Source of the DNA: SIG350 sp964520895 | GTDB taxonomy: Bacteria > Bacillota > Clostridia > TANB77 > SIG350 | Length of the DNA: 16,894 nucleotides | Direction: 5' to 3' | NCBI GenBank assembly: GCA_964520895.1 | Contig: CAZFOR010000027.1 | Span: 1-16,894, forward strand | Shown here: positions 1-7,594 of the stretch, one piece after another | Numbering within the stretch: the stretch's first letter is position 1 | Layout of the letters: every line of letters begins with the position of its first letter | The notes under the pieces: model-generated | The model's input: the letters and a program-made list of their open reading frames with translations, nothing else | What the model was told of the DNA's origin: nothing | Databases searched by the model: none | Position numbers and translations under genes: made by a program

Positions 1-1
1 A

Positions 2-589
2 GGAAGACCAAGTACTTATGCACCTACAATAACAACTATATTAGATAGAAGATATGCTGAAAAATCTGAAAAAAAATTATATGCAACAGAACTTGGGAAA
101 ATAGTTACTAATTTATTAATAAATAATTTTGGCGATATTGTTGATGTTTCATTTACAGCAGGTATGGAGGAAAAACTAGATGAAGTTGAAGTTGGAAAAA
201 TCCAGTGGAAAGAAATAATTAGGGATTTCTATAAACCATTTTCAGTTAAACTTGAAAAAGTTGAAAAAGAATTGGAACATGTGGAACTTAAATTAGAGGA
301 ATCTGACCAAACATGTGAACTTTGTGGAAGAACAATGGTATATAAATATGGCAGATTTGGTAAGTTTTTAGCATGTCCTGGGTTCCCAGAATGTAAAAAT
401 GCAAAACCTATTATTGAAAAACTAGATATGCCTTGTCCAAAATGTGGAGGAGCTATATTAGTTAAAAAAAGTAAGAAAAAGAAAAACTATTATATTTGTG
501 AGAATAATAATGATAATGCCCAAAATAAGTGTGACTATATTTCTTTTCTAAAACCAAAAAAAGAAAAGGAAAATAAAGAGGAAAAATAA
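2..589 (+). CDS. topA: DNA topoisomerase I, C-terminal part (5' end outside window)
   Basis: The reading frame is open from base 2, so the gene enters from the left and only the last 195 residues are visible. The first residues read GRPSTYAPTI, the conserved GRPSTYA block of bacterial type IA topoisomerases, which relax negatively supercoiled DNA by cutting one strand through an active-site tyrosine (upstream, not in the window). Two four-cysteine zinc-ribbon modules follow, C-x2-C-x16-C-x5-C (near bases 315-395) and C-x2-C-x17-C-x10-C (near bases 433-533), typical of the TopA tail that contacts single-stranded DNA. The protein ends in a lysine- and glutamate-rich tail. An ATG at 164 is internal and not a start. 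In Firmicutes topA is commonly followed by trmFO; here another gene lies between them. Confidence 0.95.
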   Translation, partial: GRPSTYAPTITTILDRRYAEKSEKKLYATELGKIVTNLLINNFGDIVDVSFTAGMEEKLDEVEVGKIQWKEIIRDFYKPFSVKLEKVEKELEHVELKLEESDQTCELCGRTMVYKYGRFGKFLACPGFPECKNAKPIIEKLDMPCPKCGGAILVKKSKKKKNYYICENNNDNAQNKCDYISFLKPKKEKENKEEK

Positions 590-619
590 TAAATTTTTAG
601 TGAATAAAAGGAGTATATA

Positions 620-1714
620 ATGGGTGTGATAGATATTATTAAAGAAAGATTAAACAAAATCTTTAGTAAAAATCAAATTATGCAGTTATCAGATTTAAAT
701 GAATCTAATGTTAAAAATAATGGTGAAGGGATCAGTAATAAATTTAATGATAGTTTAAAATGCCAAATACCAAAATCCCCAAATATATCTTTAGAAGAAG
801 CAATAGATTTATGGGTGGATAATTATGTAAAATTTTTATCAAAAACAACAGATAATGAAGGGGTGGCATATGCTTCATTGATAAGCATAAATGCTACAGC
901 TGGAATACCAAAAGGAAATGGCAAGAATCATAAAAATGAAGAAAAGTTTTTTGAAAATATAAATAAAAGAAATCATAAGACAAAAAATCATAATAATGAT
1001 ATATGTGTAATACCACAAGGAAATAATACTTTTTATAATATTTTCACAGAAAATTCATTACTATCTGAGGCAAGTACAAGTAGATTATATATTAATTGTG
1101 ATAATTCTAATATTGCCAAAATATCAGATGAAATAGTAAAAAGAATGAATTATCAGGAAAATTTTCATTTTAAGTTTTTGGGAGATACTGAGGAGTTTCC
1201 TAGATCTGAAAAAATAGTTATATATACTCATGGAAAAGAAGATGAAAACGATATAATATCAAAAATAGCTGATATTAAAGAGAAGAATCCACATTTGTTT
1301 AATAATACTAAAGAGTTTCCATTCATGAAAAATTATCTTGGATTCATAGGTGTTGGAGAAACACCTCAAATTGAAAATTTTATACACTCTAATGGAGAAG
1401 GTACAAAAGAAAGTATGTCATATAATAAATTTCTAGCTACAGTATTAGAAGATAGCTTAAATGATACTGTAAATAATGTTGCAAATAGTAATAGAAGCCT
1501 GCACGATTATTTATCGAAAAACAAAATAATAACGGCAGAAATATGTAATTTTGTAAGAGAAAATTATAAAGAGTATTTTAATGAAAATATGGTTAAGAAA
1601 ACAGTTGAAGGCGCTAAGAAAAATGGTATCACTATTCAAGATAATTATTATAAAAGAGATAAGAATATAAAGGCTAAAAACAATAATGATTTAGAATATG
1701 ATAAAGAAATATAA
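620..1714 (+). CDS. Uncharacterised protein, possibly HopA1-like family
   Basis: A 364-residue protein starting at ATG 620, with AAAAGGAG about 6 bases upstream, placed 30 bases after topA and 17 bases before trmFO. There is no signal peptide or membrane segment, so it should be cytoplasmic. The first 130 residues are Asn/Lys-rich and probably partly disordered. The middle (about residues 155-255) is the best conserved-looking part: SRLYINCD, then FHFKFLGDTEEFPRSEKIVIYTHG, a helix, and FMKNYLGFIGVGETP. The order of a strand RLYIN, a strand with KF, an IVIY strand and a G-x-GVGETP turn resembles the HopA1-like family, named after a Pseudomonas type III effector and also seen in Gram-positive genomes and some RiPP clusters. 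I recall this from pattern only, so the family assignment is tentative. No biochemical function can be given. Co-transcription with topA and trmFO is likely from the short gaps. Confidence 0.8.
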   Translation: MGVIDIIKERLNKIFSKNQIMQLSDLNESNVKNNGEGISNKFNDSLKCQIPKSPNISLEEAIDLWVDNYVKFLSKTTDNEGVAYASLISINATAGIPKGNGKNHKNEEKFFENINKRNHKTKNHNNDICVIPQGNNTFYNIFTENSLLSEASTSRLYINCDNSNIAKISDEIVKRMNYQENFHFKFLGDTEEFPRSEKIVIYTHGKEDENDIISKIADIKEKNPHLFNNTKEFPFMKNYLGFIGVGETPQIENFIHSNGEGTKESMSYNKFLATVLEDSLNDTVNNVANSNRSLHDYLSKNKIITAEICNFVRENYKEYFNENMVKKTVEGAKKNGITIQDNYYKRDKNIKAKNNNDLEYDKEI

Positions 1715-1731
1715 GTTATAGGAGAAATAAT

Positions 1732-3021
1732 ATGAAATATGTAAATGTTATAGGAGGAGGACTTGCAGGAAGTGAAGCTGCATATCAATTGGCTAAAAGA
1801 GGTATAAATGTTAAGTTGTATGAAATGAAACCTGACAAATATTCTGCTGCACATAATAGTCAAGATTTGGCAGAAATAGTTTGCAGTAATTCATTTAAAT
1901 CAAATAATATCACAAATGCTTGTGGGCTATTAAAAGAAGAATTACGATTATTAGATAGTTTGCTAATTAAATGTGCAGATAAGACATCAGTTCCAGCAGG
2001 TCAAGCATTAGCAGTTGACAGGGAAGAGTTTTCAAAATTAGTTACGCAGGAATTAAGCAAATTTGATAATATAGAAATAATTAGAGAAGAAATAACTCAG
2101 ATTCCAGAAGGTAAAACAATTATTGCTACAGGGCCATTAACATCAGATACTTTTTCAAAAGAAATACAAAAACTACTAGGAAAAGATTATCTATATTTTT
2201 ATGATGCAGCAGCACCAATTGTTACATACGAAAGTATCAATCAAAACAAAGTTTTTAAAGCAGATAGATATGGTAAAGGTGATAGTGATTATATAAATTG
2301 TCCATTAAATGAACAAGAATATAATATATTCTATAATGAATTAATAAATGCCGAAACAGTAGAATTAAGACAATTTGAAAAAGGTGATTTATTTGAGGGC
2401 TGTATACCTATAGAAGAAATGGCTAAAAGAGGCGAAAAAACTCTTTTATTTGGAACATTAAAACCTGTTGGATTTGAAAGAGAAAATAGACCTTGTGGAG
2501 TTGTTCAACTAAGACAAGATAATAAAGAAGGTACACTATATAATCTAGTAGGATTCCAAACTAATTTGAAATTTTCTGAGCAAAAAAGGGTATTTAGATT
2601 AATACCTGGGTTAGAAAATGCTGATTTTGTTAGATATGGTGTTATGCACAGAAATACATATATTAATGGACCACAGATTTTAAGTAGAACATTTAGAATG
2701 AATAGTAATTTAGATATATATTTTGCAGGTCAAATAACAGGTGTAGAGGGATATGTTGAATCTATTGCATCAGGCTTTATTGCAGGTATAAATATGGCAA
2801 ATGATATAAATGACAAACCAACATTTATCATGCCTGATAGTACAATACTAGGTGCATTATGTAATTATGTAACAACACCTAATGTAAATTATCAACCGAT
2901 GAATGCAAATTTTGGAATTATTAGACCATTAACATTAAATATAAAAGACAAAATACGAAAATATGAAATGTATGCCGAAAGATCAATAAATTATATAAAA
3001 AGCATACAAAATGAAATTTAA
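1732..3021 (+). CDS. trmFO: Methylenetetrahydrofolate--tRNA-(uracil-5-)-methyltransferase TrmFO
   Basis: This enzyme makes 5-methyluridine at position 54 in the T-loop of tRNA, using methylenetetrahydrofolate as carbon donor and FADH2 as reductant. The 429 residues match the usual family length (about 430-440). The N-terminus carries the FAD-binding GGGLAGSEAA motif at residues 8-17. Cys51 in VCSNSFKS and Cys224 in FEGCIPIEEMAKRG align with the two functional cysteines known in the family. Further family blocks are VVQLRQDN, GFQTNLKF, RYGVMHRNTYIN and the C-terminal FAGQITGVEGYVESIASG. Start ATG 1732 is preceded by AGGAGA about 6 bases upstream. It lies 17 bases after the uncharacterised gene and 11 bases before the acetyltransferase, so all probably share one transcript. 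Nothing appears broken. Confidence 0.97.
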   Translation: MKYVNVIGGGLAGSEAAYQLAKRGINVKLYEMKPDKYSAAHNSQDLAEIVCSNSFKSNNITNACGLLKEELRLLDSLLIKCADKTSVPAGQALAVDREEFSKLVTQELSKFDNIEIIREEITQIPEGKTIIATGPLTSDTFSKEIQKLLGKDYLYFYDAAAPIVTYESINQNKVFKADRYGKGDSDYINCPLNEQEYNIFYNELINAETVELRQFEKGDLFEGCIPIEEMAKRGEKTLLFGTLKPVGFERENRPCGVVQLRQDNKEGTLYNLVGFQTNLKFSEQKRVFRLIPGLENADFVRYGVMHRNTYINGPQILSRTFRMNSNLDIYFAGQITGVEGYVESIASGFIAGINMANDINDKPTFIMPDSTILGALCNYVTTPNVNYQPMNANFGIIRPLTLNIKDKIRKYEMYAERSINYIKSIQNEI

Positions 3022-3032
3022 GGAGTGATTTT

Positions 3033-3581
3033 ATGGAAATAAAGGATATATTAAATGATTTACCTGTTCTTGAAACAGAAAGACTTATTTTAAGAAAGTT
3101 TGAAGATAAAGATGTAAATGATTTGTTTGAATATTGTTCAGATGAACAAACAGTTAAATATGTAACTTTTCCATTATATACTGATATACAAATGGCAAAA
3201 GATAGAATTAATGATTTAAAAGAAAAATATAAAAAAGGTGAAATTGCATGTTGGGCAATTGAAGACAAACAAACAGGAAAAATGATTGGTTCAATTGATT
3301 TTGTTAATATTTATGAAAAAGACAAAAAAGTAGAAATAGGATATATATTAAATAAAAATTATTGGAACAAAGGATATATAACAGAGGCAAATAAAAAAAT
3401 TATAGAATTTGGATTGAATGAAATGAATTTAGTGAGAATGCAAGCAAGATGTATATCAGAAAATATAGGCTCTGCAAAAGTTATGGAAAAGTCTGGAATG
3501 GAATTTGAAGGATTATTTAGAAAAGCAGAATATAGGAATAATACATATTATGATGTGAAATATTATGCAATTATAAAATAA
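3033..3581 (+). CDS. GNAT family N-acetyltransferase (RimJ/RimL type)
   Basis: A 182-residue protein with the layout of the RimJ/RimL branch of GNAT enzymes, which move an acetyl group from acetyl-CoA to an amine, often a protein N-terminus. The opening LETERLILRKFEDKDVNDL is the usual first strand and helix. The central VEIGYILNKNYWNKGYITEA block is the acetyl-CoA-binding motif A, with NKGY where GKGY is more common. The motif B region, CISENIGSAKVMEKSGM, is the typical N-x-x-S-x-x-x-x-x-K-x-G-F/M segment. ATG 3033 follows AAGGAGTGATTTT with good spacing, 11 bases after the trmFO stop, so it probably belongs to the topA-trmFO transcript. The substrate cannot be told from sequence; ribosomal protein, other protein or small-molecule acetylation are all possible. 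Confidence 0.9.
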   Translation: MEIKDILNDLPVLETERLILRKFEDKDVNDLFEYCSDEQTVKYVTFPLYTDIQMAKDRINDLKEKYKKGEIACWAIEDKQTGKMIGSIDFVNIYEKDKKVEIGYILNKNYWNKGYITEANKKIIEFGLNEMNLVRMQARCISENIGSAKVMEKSGMEFEGLFRKAEYRNNTYYDVKYYAIIK

Positions 3582-3601
3582 TATACAAAATATTAAGAAT
3601 T

Positions 3602-3770
3602 TAATAATTAGATAAAATATAAAGAAATCTCTAATGAATGAAATGTAACAAACATGTAATTCAGAGGAGATTTTTATTTTTATAAATTTAATTATAATAT
3701 AGAAAATAAAATAATAAACTTGGATAATTATATATGATAATTGGTATATCACAATGGGTTGAGAAGTAAA
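3602..3770 (+). pseudogene. Decayed duplicate of the spoIIID leader and 5' coding region
   Basis: Bases 3602-3720 align with 5651-5771, the leader and first codons of intact spoIIID, at roughly 87% identity by eye with two single-base gaps. The shared part includes TCTCTAATGAAT, AAATGTAACAAACATGTA, the ribosome binding site region (AAAGGAGG in the intact copy, AGAGGAGA here) and TTTTTATTTT. Similarity runs past the start codon: the first 11 or so codons are recognisable (27 of 32 bases in one block), then weaker matching continues to about 3770. Here the TTG start has become TTT, one base is missing straight after it, and stops follow, so no protein can be made. The rest of spoIIID is absent. 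The right-hand limit is approximate. Confidence 0.75.
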
Positions 3771-3820
3771 TCTCAATATATATATATTATTTGAAATACT
3801 AAATTGAAATATCTTGTTTA

Positions 3821-3838
3821 AAACTGACCGGCCAGGTT
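3821..3838. promoter_or_regulatory. GC-rich imperfect palindrome, probable operator of the acyl-CoA ligase gene
   Basis: The 18 bases AAACTGACCGGCCAGGTT form a dyad centred on CCGG in which 7 of 9 base pairs are symmetric. Ten of these bases are G or C in a stretch that is otherwise almost all A and T, which argues against chance. It sits 60 bases before the ligase start and abuts or overlaps the -35 region of a candidate promoter, the placement expected for a repressor site. A TetR-type fatty-acid-responsive regulator would be a natural guess given the downstream gene, but no regulator gene is in the window. Confidence 0.5.
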
Positions 3839-3866
3839 AATGACTTTTACCTAAATAAGGTATAGA
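3837..3866 (+). promoter_or_regulatory. Candidate promoter for the acyl-CoA ligase gene
   Basis: TTAATG (3837-3842) and TATAGA (3861-3866) are separated by 18 bases, a weak sigma-A-like pair that would start transcription near 3873, about 25 bases before the ATG. A short inverted repeat TACCT-n5-AGGTA (3848-3862) lies in the spacer. The pair is only moderately like consensus. Confidence 0.35.
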
Positions 3867-3897
3867 ATATGAACATATAATAAATATGGAGGTTTAT

Positions 3898-5613
3898 ATG
3901 GGAAAAATTAAAGAATATGACAACATTAAAGAGATTATAATAAATACAGTAAAGGAGAAAAAGAGCAAAACAATATTTACTAAAAAGATTATGAAAGAAA
4001 AAGAAGTTACATATCAAAATATAACATATCAAAAAATGTTAGAAGATGTAAATGGATTTGGAACAGGATTATATAAACATAACCTTGCTGGAAAAAGAGT
4101 TGCAATTGTTGGTAGAAATAGATATGAGTGGGTTGTTGCGCATCTTGCTAATTTATTGGGAGGGATTGTATCTGTACCATTAGATAAAGAATTAAAAATA
4201 GAAGAATTTGAAAGTTCAATAATTAGAAGTAAAGTTACAGCAATTGTGTTTGATGAAAAATGTGAAGAGTTAATAAATCAAATAAAAGAGCGAAACAATA
4301 CTAGTTTAAATGAGTATATTTGTATGTCGAAATTAGAAAATTATGAAGATATGGAATCAATGATTATTGAAGGAAATAGTGCAATAAAAAGTGGATATGA
4401 TGAATATATAAATTGTAATATTAAATCAAATGAAATGAGCATATTATTATTTACATCAGGTACTACATCAATGTCTAAAGCAGTAATGCTTTCACAAAAA
4501 AACATTGCATCTAATATTTATGCATTACAAGTTACAGAAAGATTTAATGAAGATGATGTAAATATAGCTTTTTTACCATATCATCATATATTTGGTTCAA
4601 CTGCTATGTTGCTTATGATTGCAATGGGTGTAAATACTACATTTACAGATGGATTAAGATATATTGCTCAAAATTTCAAGGAATATAAAATTTCTGTTTT
4701 TATAGGTGTGCCAGTTCTTTTAGAAGCGATTTACAAAAATATGTGGGTAGCAATTGAAAAACAAGGCAAAGATAAGCTTATGAAGAACATGATAAAAGTA
4801 AGTAGATTATTATTAAAATTTCATATTGATATCAGAAGGAAACTTTTTAAACAAGTTATAGACCAACTTGGTGGGAAACTTAGATTTGTTATTTCAGGGG
4901 GAGCACCACTAGATAAAAGTGTAGCAGATGGATTTAAAGATATAGGAATTGATATAGTACAAGGATATGGACTAACAGAGACATCACCTGTTATAGCAGC
5001 AGAAACATATTTTGCAAAAAAAAGTGGATCAGTAGGTGTTGCAATGCCAAATGTTACGGTTGATATTATTAATAAGGATGAAAAGGGTATTGGAGAAATT
5101 AGAGTAAAAGGACCTAATGTAATGCTAGGATATTACGAAGATAAAGAAAGAACAGATGAGGTTATTAAAGATGGCTGGTTCTATACAGGAGATTTGGGAT
5201 ATATAGACAGTAAAGGAATGATTTTTATTACTGGAAGAAAAAAGGACATGATAGTTTTAAAAAACGGTAAAAAAGTTTTTCCAGATGAAATAGAAATGTT
5301 AATTAATAGACTAGACTTTGTTAGTGAAAGTATGGTTTTTGGATTGCCAAATAAAAAAGATGTAAATGACTTGGAAGTTGCAGTAAAAATAGTTTATGAT
5401 GAGAATATAAAGAAAGAAAAGTATTCTAATTTGAATGATATAGAATTTCGTGAATTGGTATGGAAAAAAATAAAGGAAATTAATCAAACTTTTCCAATGT
5501 ATAAATACATTAAACATTTATATTTAACTGATGAAGAATTCATAAAAACGACAACAAAGAAAATTAAAAGGCAAGAAGAATATAAAAAAATCATAGCACA
5601 AGAAAATAAATAA
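3898..5613 (+). CDS. AMP-forming acyl-CoA synthetase/ligase (long-chain fatty acid type)
   Basis: A 571-residue adenylate-forming enzyme that would activate a carboxylic acid, probably a fatty acid, with ATP and transfer it to CoA. The core motifs are present in order: phosphate-binding LLFTSGTTSMSKAVMLSQKN (about 183-202), FLPYHHIFG (225-233), SGGAPL (333-338), GYGLTETSPV (356-365), GWFYTGDLGY with the ribose-binding Asp (426-435), GRKKDMIVLKNGKKV (446-460) and, near the C-terminus, TTTKKIKR (551-558) with the catalytic lysine region. An ATG at 3886 is in frame, but it lies before GGAGG (3888-3892), so ATG 3898 with that site 5 bases upstream is the likely start. The gene sits alone after a palindromic operator candidate and lies between the broken and intact spoIIID leaders. 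The acyl substrate is not determined; the long-chain label comes from family resemblance. Confidence 0.92.
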   Translation: MGKIKEYDNIKEIIINTVKEKKSKTIFTKKIMKEKEVTYQNITYQKMLEDVNGFGTGLYKHNLAGKRVAIVGRNRYEWVVAHLANLLGGIVSVPLDKELKIEEFESSIIRSKVTAIVFDEKCEELINQIKERNNTSLNEYICMSKLENYEDMESMIIEGNSAIKSGYDEYINCNIKSNEMSILLFTSGTTSMSKAVMLSQKNIASNIYALQVTERFNEDDVNIAFLPYHHIFGSTAMLLMIAMGVNTTFTDGLRYIAQNFKEYKISVFIGVPVLLEAIYKNMWVAIEKQGKDKLMKNMIKVSRLLLKFHIDIRRKLFKQVIDQLGGKLRFVISGGAPLDKSVADGFKDIGIDIVQGYGLTETSPVIAAETYFAKKSGSVGVAMPNVTVDIINKDEKGIGEIRVKGPNVMLGYYEDKERTDEVIKDGWFYTGDLGYIDSKGMIFITGRKKDMIVLKNGKKVFPDEIEMLINRLDFVSESMVFGLPNKKDVNDLEVAVKIVYDENIKKEKYSNLNDIEFRELVWKKIKEINQTFPMYKYIKHLYLTDEEFIKTTTKKIKRQEEYKKIIAQENK

Positions 5614-5659
5614 CTAAAGGTAAATAAATAATATAAAAATATCAATAAGTTAATAATTA

Positions 5660-5720
5660 AATAAAAGCATAAAAAAATCTCTAATGAATAAAATGTAACA
5701 AACATGTAGTTCAAAGGAGG
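5660..5720 (+). promoter_or_regulatory. spoIIID leader with conserved dyad
   Basis: The 115 bases between the ligase stop and the spoIIID start show no clear factor-independent terminator. The most conserved part, compared with the relic at 3602-3720, contains the dyad ATGT-AACAA-ACAT (5693-5705) and the strong ribosome binding site AAAGGAGG (5713-5720). Mother-cell sigma factor and SpoIIID control are expected from work in Bacillus, but I could not place a convincing sigma-E or SpoIIID box. Confidence 0.35.
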
Positions 5721-5728
5721 TTTTTATT

Positions 5729-6001
5729 TTGCATAAATTTAATTATGATATTGAAGATAGAATTATAAACTTAGCCAATTATATTATTGATACAAAATGT
5801 ACTGTCAGAAGTGCTGCAAAAGAATTTGGGGTTAGTAAAAGTACAGTACATAAAGATATGACAGATAGATTAAATAAATTAAATAAAAGGTTGTATGGTA
5901 AAGTTAGGGAGGTACTAGATGAAAATAAACAACAAAGACACATAAGAGGTGGAATGGCTACAAAAGAAAAGTATAAAAAAATGAAAAAAATAACTAAATA
6001 A
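5729..6001 (+). CDS. spoIIID: Sporulation transcriptional regulator SpoIIID
   Basis: A 90-residue DNA-binding protein that in Bacillus and Clostridia adjusts mother-cell gene expression during endospore formation, between the sigma-E and sigma-K stages. The helix-turn-helix SAAKEFGVSKSTVHKDMTDRL (about residues 28-48) is nearly identical to known SpoIIID, as is the downstream RHIRGGMATKEKYK, a basic segment that also contacts DNA. Length matches the family (about 90). It starts with TTG at 5729, eight bases after AAAGGAGG; no ATG is suitably placed. Its presence shows that the organism belongs to a spore-forming lineage. A damaged duplicate of its 5' part lies 2 kb upstream. It is monocistronic or read from the ligase gene; a separate promoter candidate precedes the next gene. 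Confidence 0.96.
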   Translation: MHKFNYDIEDRIINLANYIIDTKCTVRSAAKEFGVSKSTVHKDMTDRLNKLNKRLYGKVREVLDENKQQRHIRGGMATKEKYKKMKKITK

Positions 6002-6006
6002 ACCTA

Positions 6007-6036
6007 TTGTAATATTAAAAAATATGATATGATATT
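6007..6036 (+). promoter_or_regulatory. Candidate promoter for the SUMF1-like gene
   Basis: TTGTAA (6007-6012) is followed after 15 bases by TATGAT (6028-6033), which carries an upstream TG giving an extended -10 (TGATATGAT). Transcription would begin about 6040 and give a 25-base leader with AAAAGGTGAT before ATG 6066. The spacer is shorter than ideal. Confidence 0.35.
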
Positions 6037-6065
6037 AATATAAATATAAAGAAAAGGTGATATAA

Positions 6066-7469
6066 ATGTTTAAAAATGTATCTAAACTTTTAATAACAAG
6101 AATAATTATATTAATACTTGTATTATTATTAACATTACTTATAGTACTACTAATTAATTTTTCAAAAGATGTTGTAGAAGATGATTTTGAAGATTTTTGT
6201 AATACTATAAAAGTTGTGCAAGATAAGGTTATAAAAATATATGACAATGATGAGCAGCTTATAGGTGTTAATTTAAGTAACAGTGACGATAAAAATAAAT
6301 ACGAAAAAGCAATTAATGATATAAAGGTTGAATATGGGGTGGATATATTAAGTGAAAATTATTATTATTTAAATACGGAAAACAAACAAAAACTAGGGTT
6401 GGGTGATTTAAAAGATAACTATATTGTAAATTATATAACATCAGAAGTATATAATTTAAATCCGGTTAAATATGAAGGTAAATTATATTATACTAACTTA
6501 AGTATAGATAATTCTTTAAAAGGTGTAGCTAAATATAATGATCCACCAATACCACAAGGATTTAGGCATGTAGAAGGTACATGGGATACTGGTTTAGTTA
6601 TAAGAGATTCTTATGGTAATGAATTTGTATGGGTACCAGTAGGTATGTTAAATGAAACTAATCCAGTAAGTGCATTAAAGAAATATTATAAAGAATATCC
6701 TAGTGATACAAAACAAACTAACGAATATATGCAGATAATAAACAGTTTGGAAAAATATCAAGGTTTTTATATTGCTAGATATGAAGCATCACTTCAGGGT
6801 GCAACTCAGACTTCTAGTCAAGGAATAAATAATACCTTACAAATAGTGAAAAATGTGCTACCTGTATCAAAAGTATCTTTTAGTACAAATGTAGAAAATA
6901 ATACAGGAGTTGTGGGATACAATGAAGTTGGAAATATGTCAAGTAGTGGTGAAATTAAAGGAGCATTGGAAATGGCAACTAGCATGGCCAGCGATTATGG
7001 ATGGGATAAAAATGGAATAGGGACAGGTCTAATGTATACAGAACAGTTTGATACATTATTAAAAATCATTGAAAATAAAGGATTATTAAAAGATAAAACA
7101 AATGAAAAAGCAAATCCATTAACAGAAGATGCTGTTTTATGGGGAAATTATATGAATTCGAAAATAAAATATAAAATTGGAGAAGAAATAATAGACAAAG
7201 ATGAAAATGAAGGAAGACTAATTCCAACAGGTGCTGCAATATATGATAATAATGAAGTATATAACCGAAATTGTGTATTTAATATTTATGATTTAGCAGG
7301 TAATTTATCAGAATGGAGCATGGAGGAGGTTTTAAACAAATATATGAGTGTAAGAGGAGGAAATTATACAATGAGAAGTACTTTTTCTACAGTTACAGCA
7401 TATGAAAGAATAACACCTGAAACTTCTAGCTCAACTATAGGAATAAGAGTTGTAATGTACATAATATAA
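6066..7469 (+). CDS. Membrane-anchored protein with formylglycine-generating-enzyme-like (SUMF1) domain
   Basis: A 467-residue protein. Residues 9-31 form one hydrophobic segment that would anchor it with the rest outside the cell. Residues 35-155 are charged with YYYLNTENKQKLGLGDL and YEGKLYYTNL segments, like the extracellular part of clostridial pseudopilin-like proteins. Residues 163-467 look like an FGE/SUMF1 fold: PQGFRHVEGTWDTGLVIRD, EFVWVPVG (186-193), FYIARYEAS (234-242), VFNIYDLAGNLSEW (404-417), RGGNY (430-434) and a final GIRVVMY. True formylglycine-generating enzymes need a cysteine pair after the RGG block; none is here, and only Cys45 and Cys403 occur in the whole protein. Catalysis is therefore unlikely and a binding role is more plausible. 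ATG 6066 follows AAAAGGTGAT. A terminator at 7531 closes the unit. Function unknown. Confidence 0.8.
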   Translation: MFKNVSKLLITRIIILILVLLLTLLIVLLINFSKDVVEDDFEDFCNTIKVVQDKVIKIYDNDEQLIGVNLSNSDDKNKYEKAINDIKVEYGVDILSENYYYLNTENKQKLGLGDLKDNYIVNYITSEVYNLNPVKYEGKLYYTNLSIDNSLKGVAKYNDPPIPQGFRHVEGTWDTGLVIRDSYGNEFVWVPVGMLNETNPVSALKKYYKEYPSDTKQTNEYMQIINSLEKYQGFYIARYEASLQGATQTSSQGINNTLQIVKNVLPVSKVSFSTNVENNTGVVGYNEVGNMSSSGEIKGALEMATSMASDYGWDKNGIGTGLMYTEQFDTLLKIIENKGLLKDKTNEKANPLTEDAVLWGNYMNSKIKYKIGEEIIDKDENEGRLIPTGAAIYDNNEVYNRNCVFNIYDLAGNLSEWSMEEVLNKYMSVRGGNYTMRSTFSTVTAYERITPETSSSTIGIRVVMYII

Positions 7470-7530
7470 AACATTTGAAACAAGATAATTAAAAAAACAG
7501 TAAATATAATAATTTATTAAAATAAATAAT

Positions 7531-7566
7531 AACCAGTCATAGAGTTATAATCTGTGGCTGGTTTTA
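7531..7566 (+). terminator. Factor-independent terminator after the SUMF1-like gene
   Basis: AACCAGTCATAGA pairs with TCTGTGGCTGGTT (13 bp including two G-U pairs) around a 7-base loop, followed by a short T run (TTTTAT). It separates the SUMF1-like gene from the penicillin-binding protein gene. The 229-base gap between the two genes otherwise holds only AT-rich sequence and the promoter region described next. Confidence 0.8.
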
Positions 7567-7594
7567 TAATGCGTGAGATATTATTAATATAAAG

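Noticed and set aside
1648..1863. Reverse-strand open frames at 1648-1863, 2921-3268, 3513-3776, 3847-4032, 5311-5714, 6035-6247, 12927-13112, 14894-15127 and 15620-15823
   Set aside because: All lie opposite well-supported genes or AT-rich gaps, lack ribosome binding sites, and encode low-complexity Phe/Ile/Ser-rich products typical of antisense frames in AT-rich DNA.
3886..3897. ATG at 3886 as the start of the acyl-CoA ligase gene
   Set aside because: The ribosome binding site GGAGG lies inside that extension and is properly spaced for the ATG at 3898.
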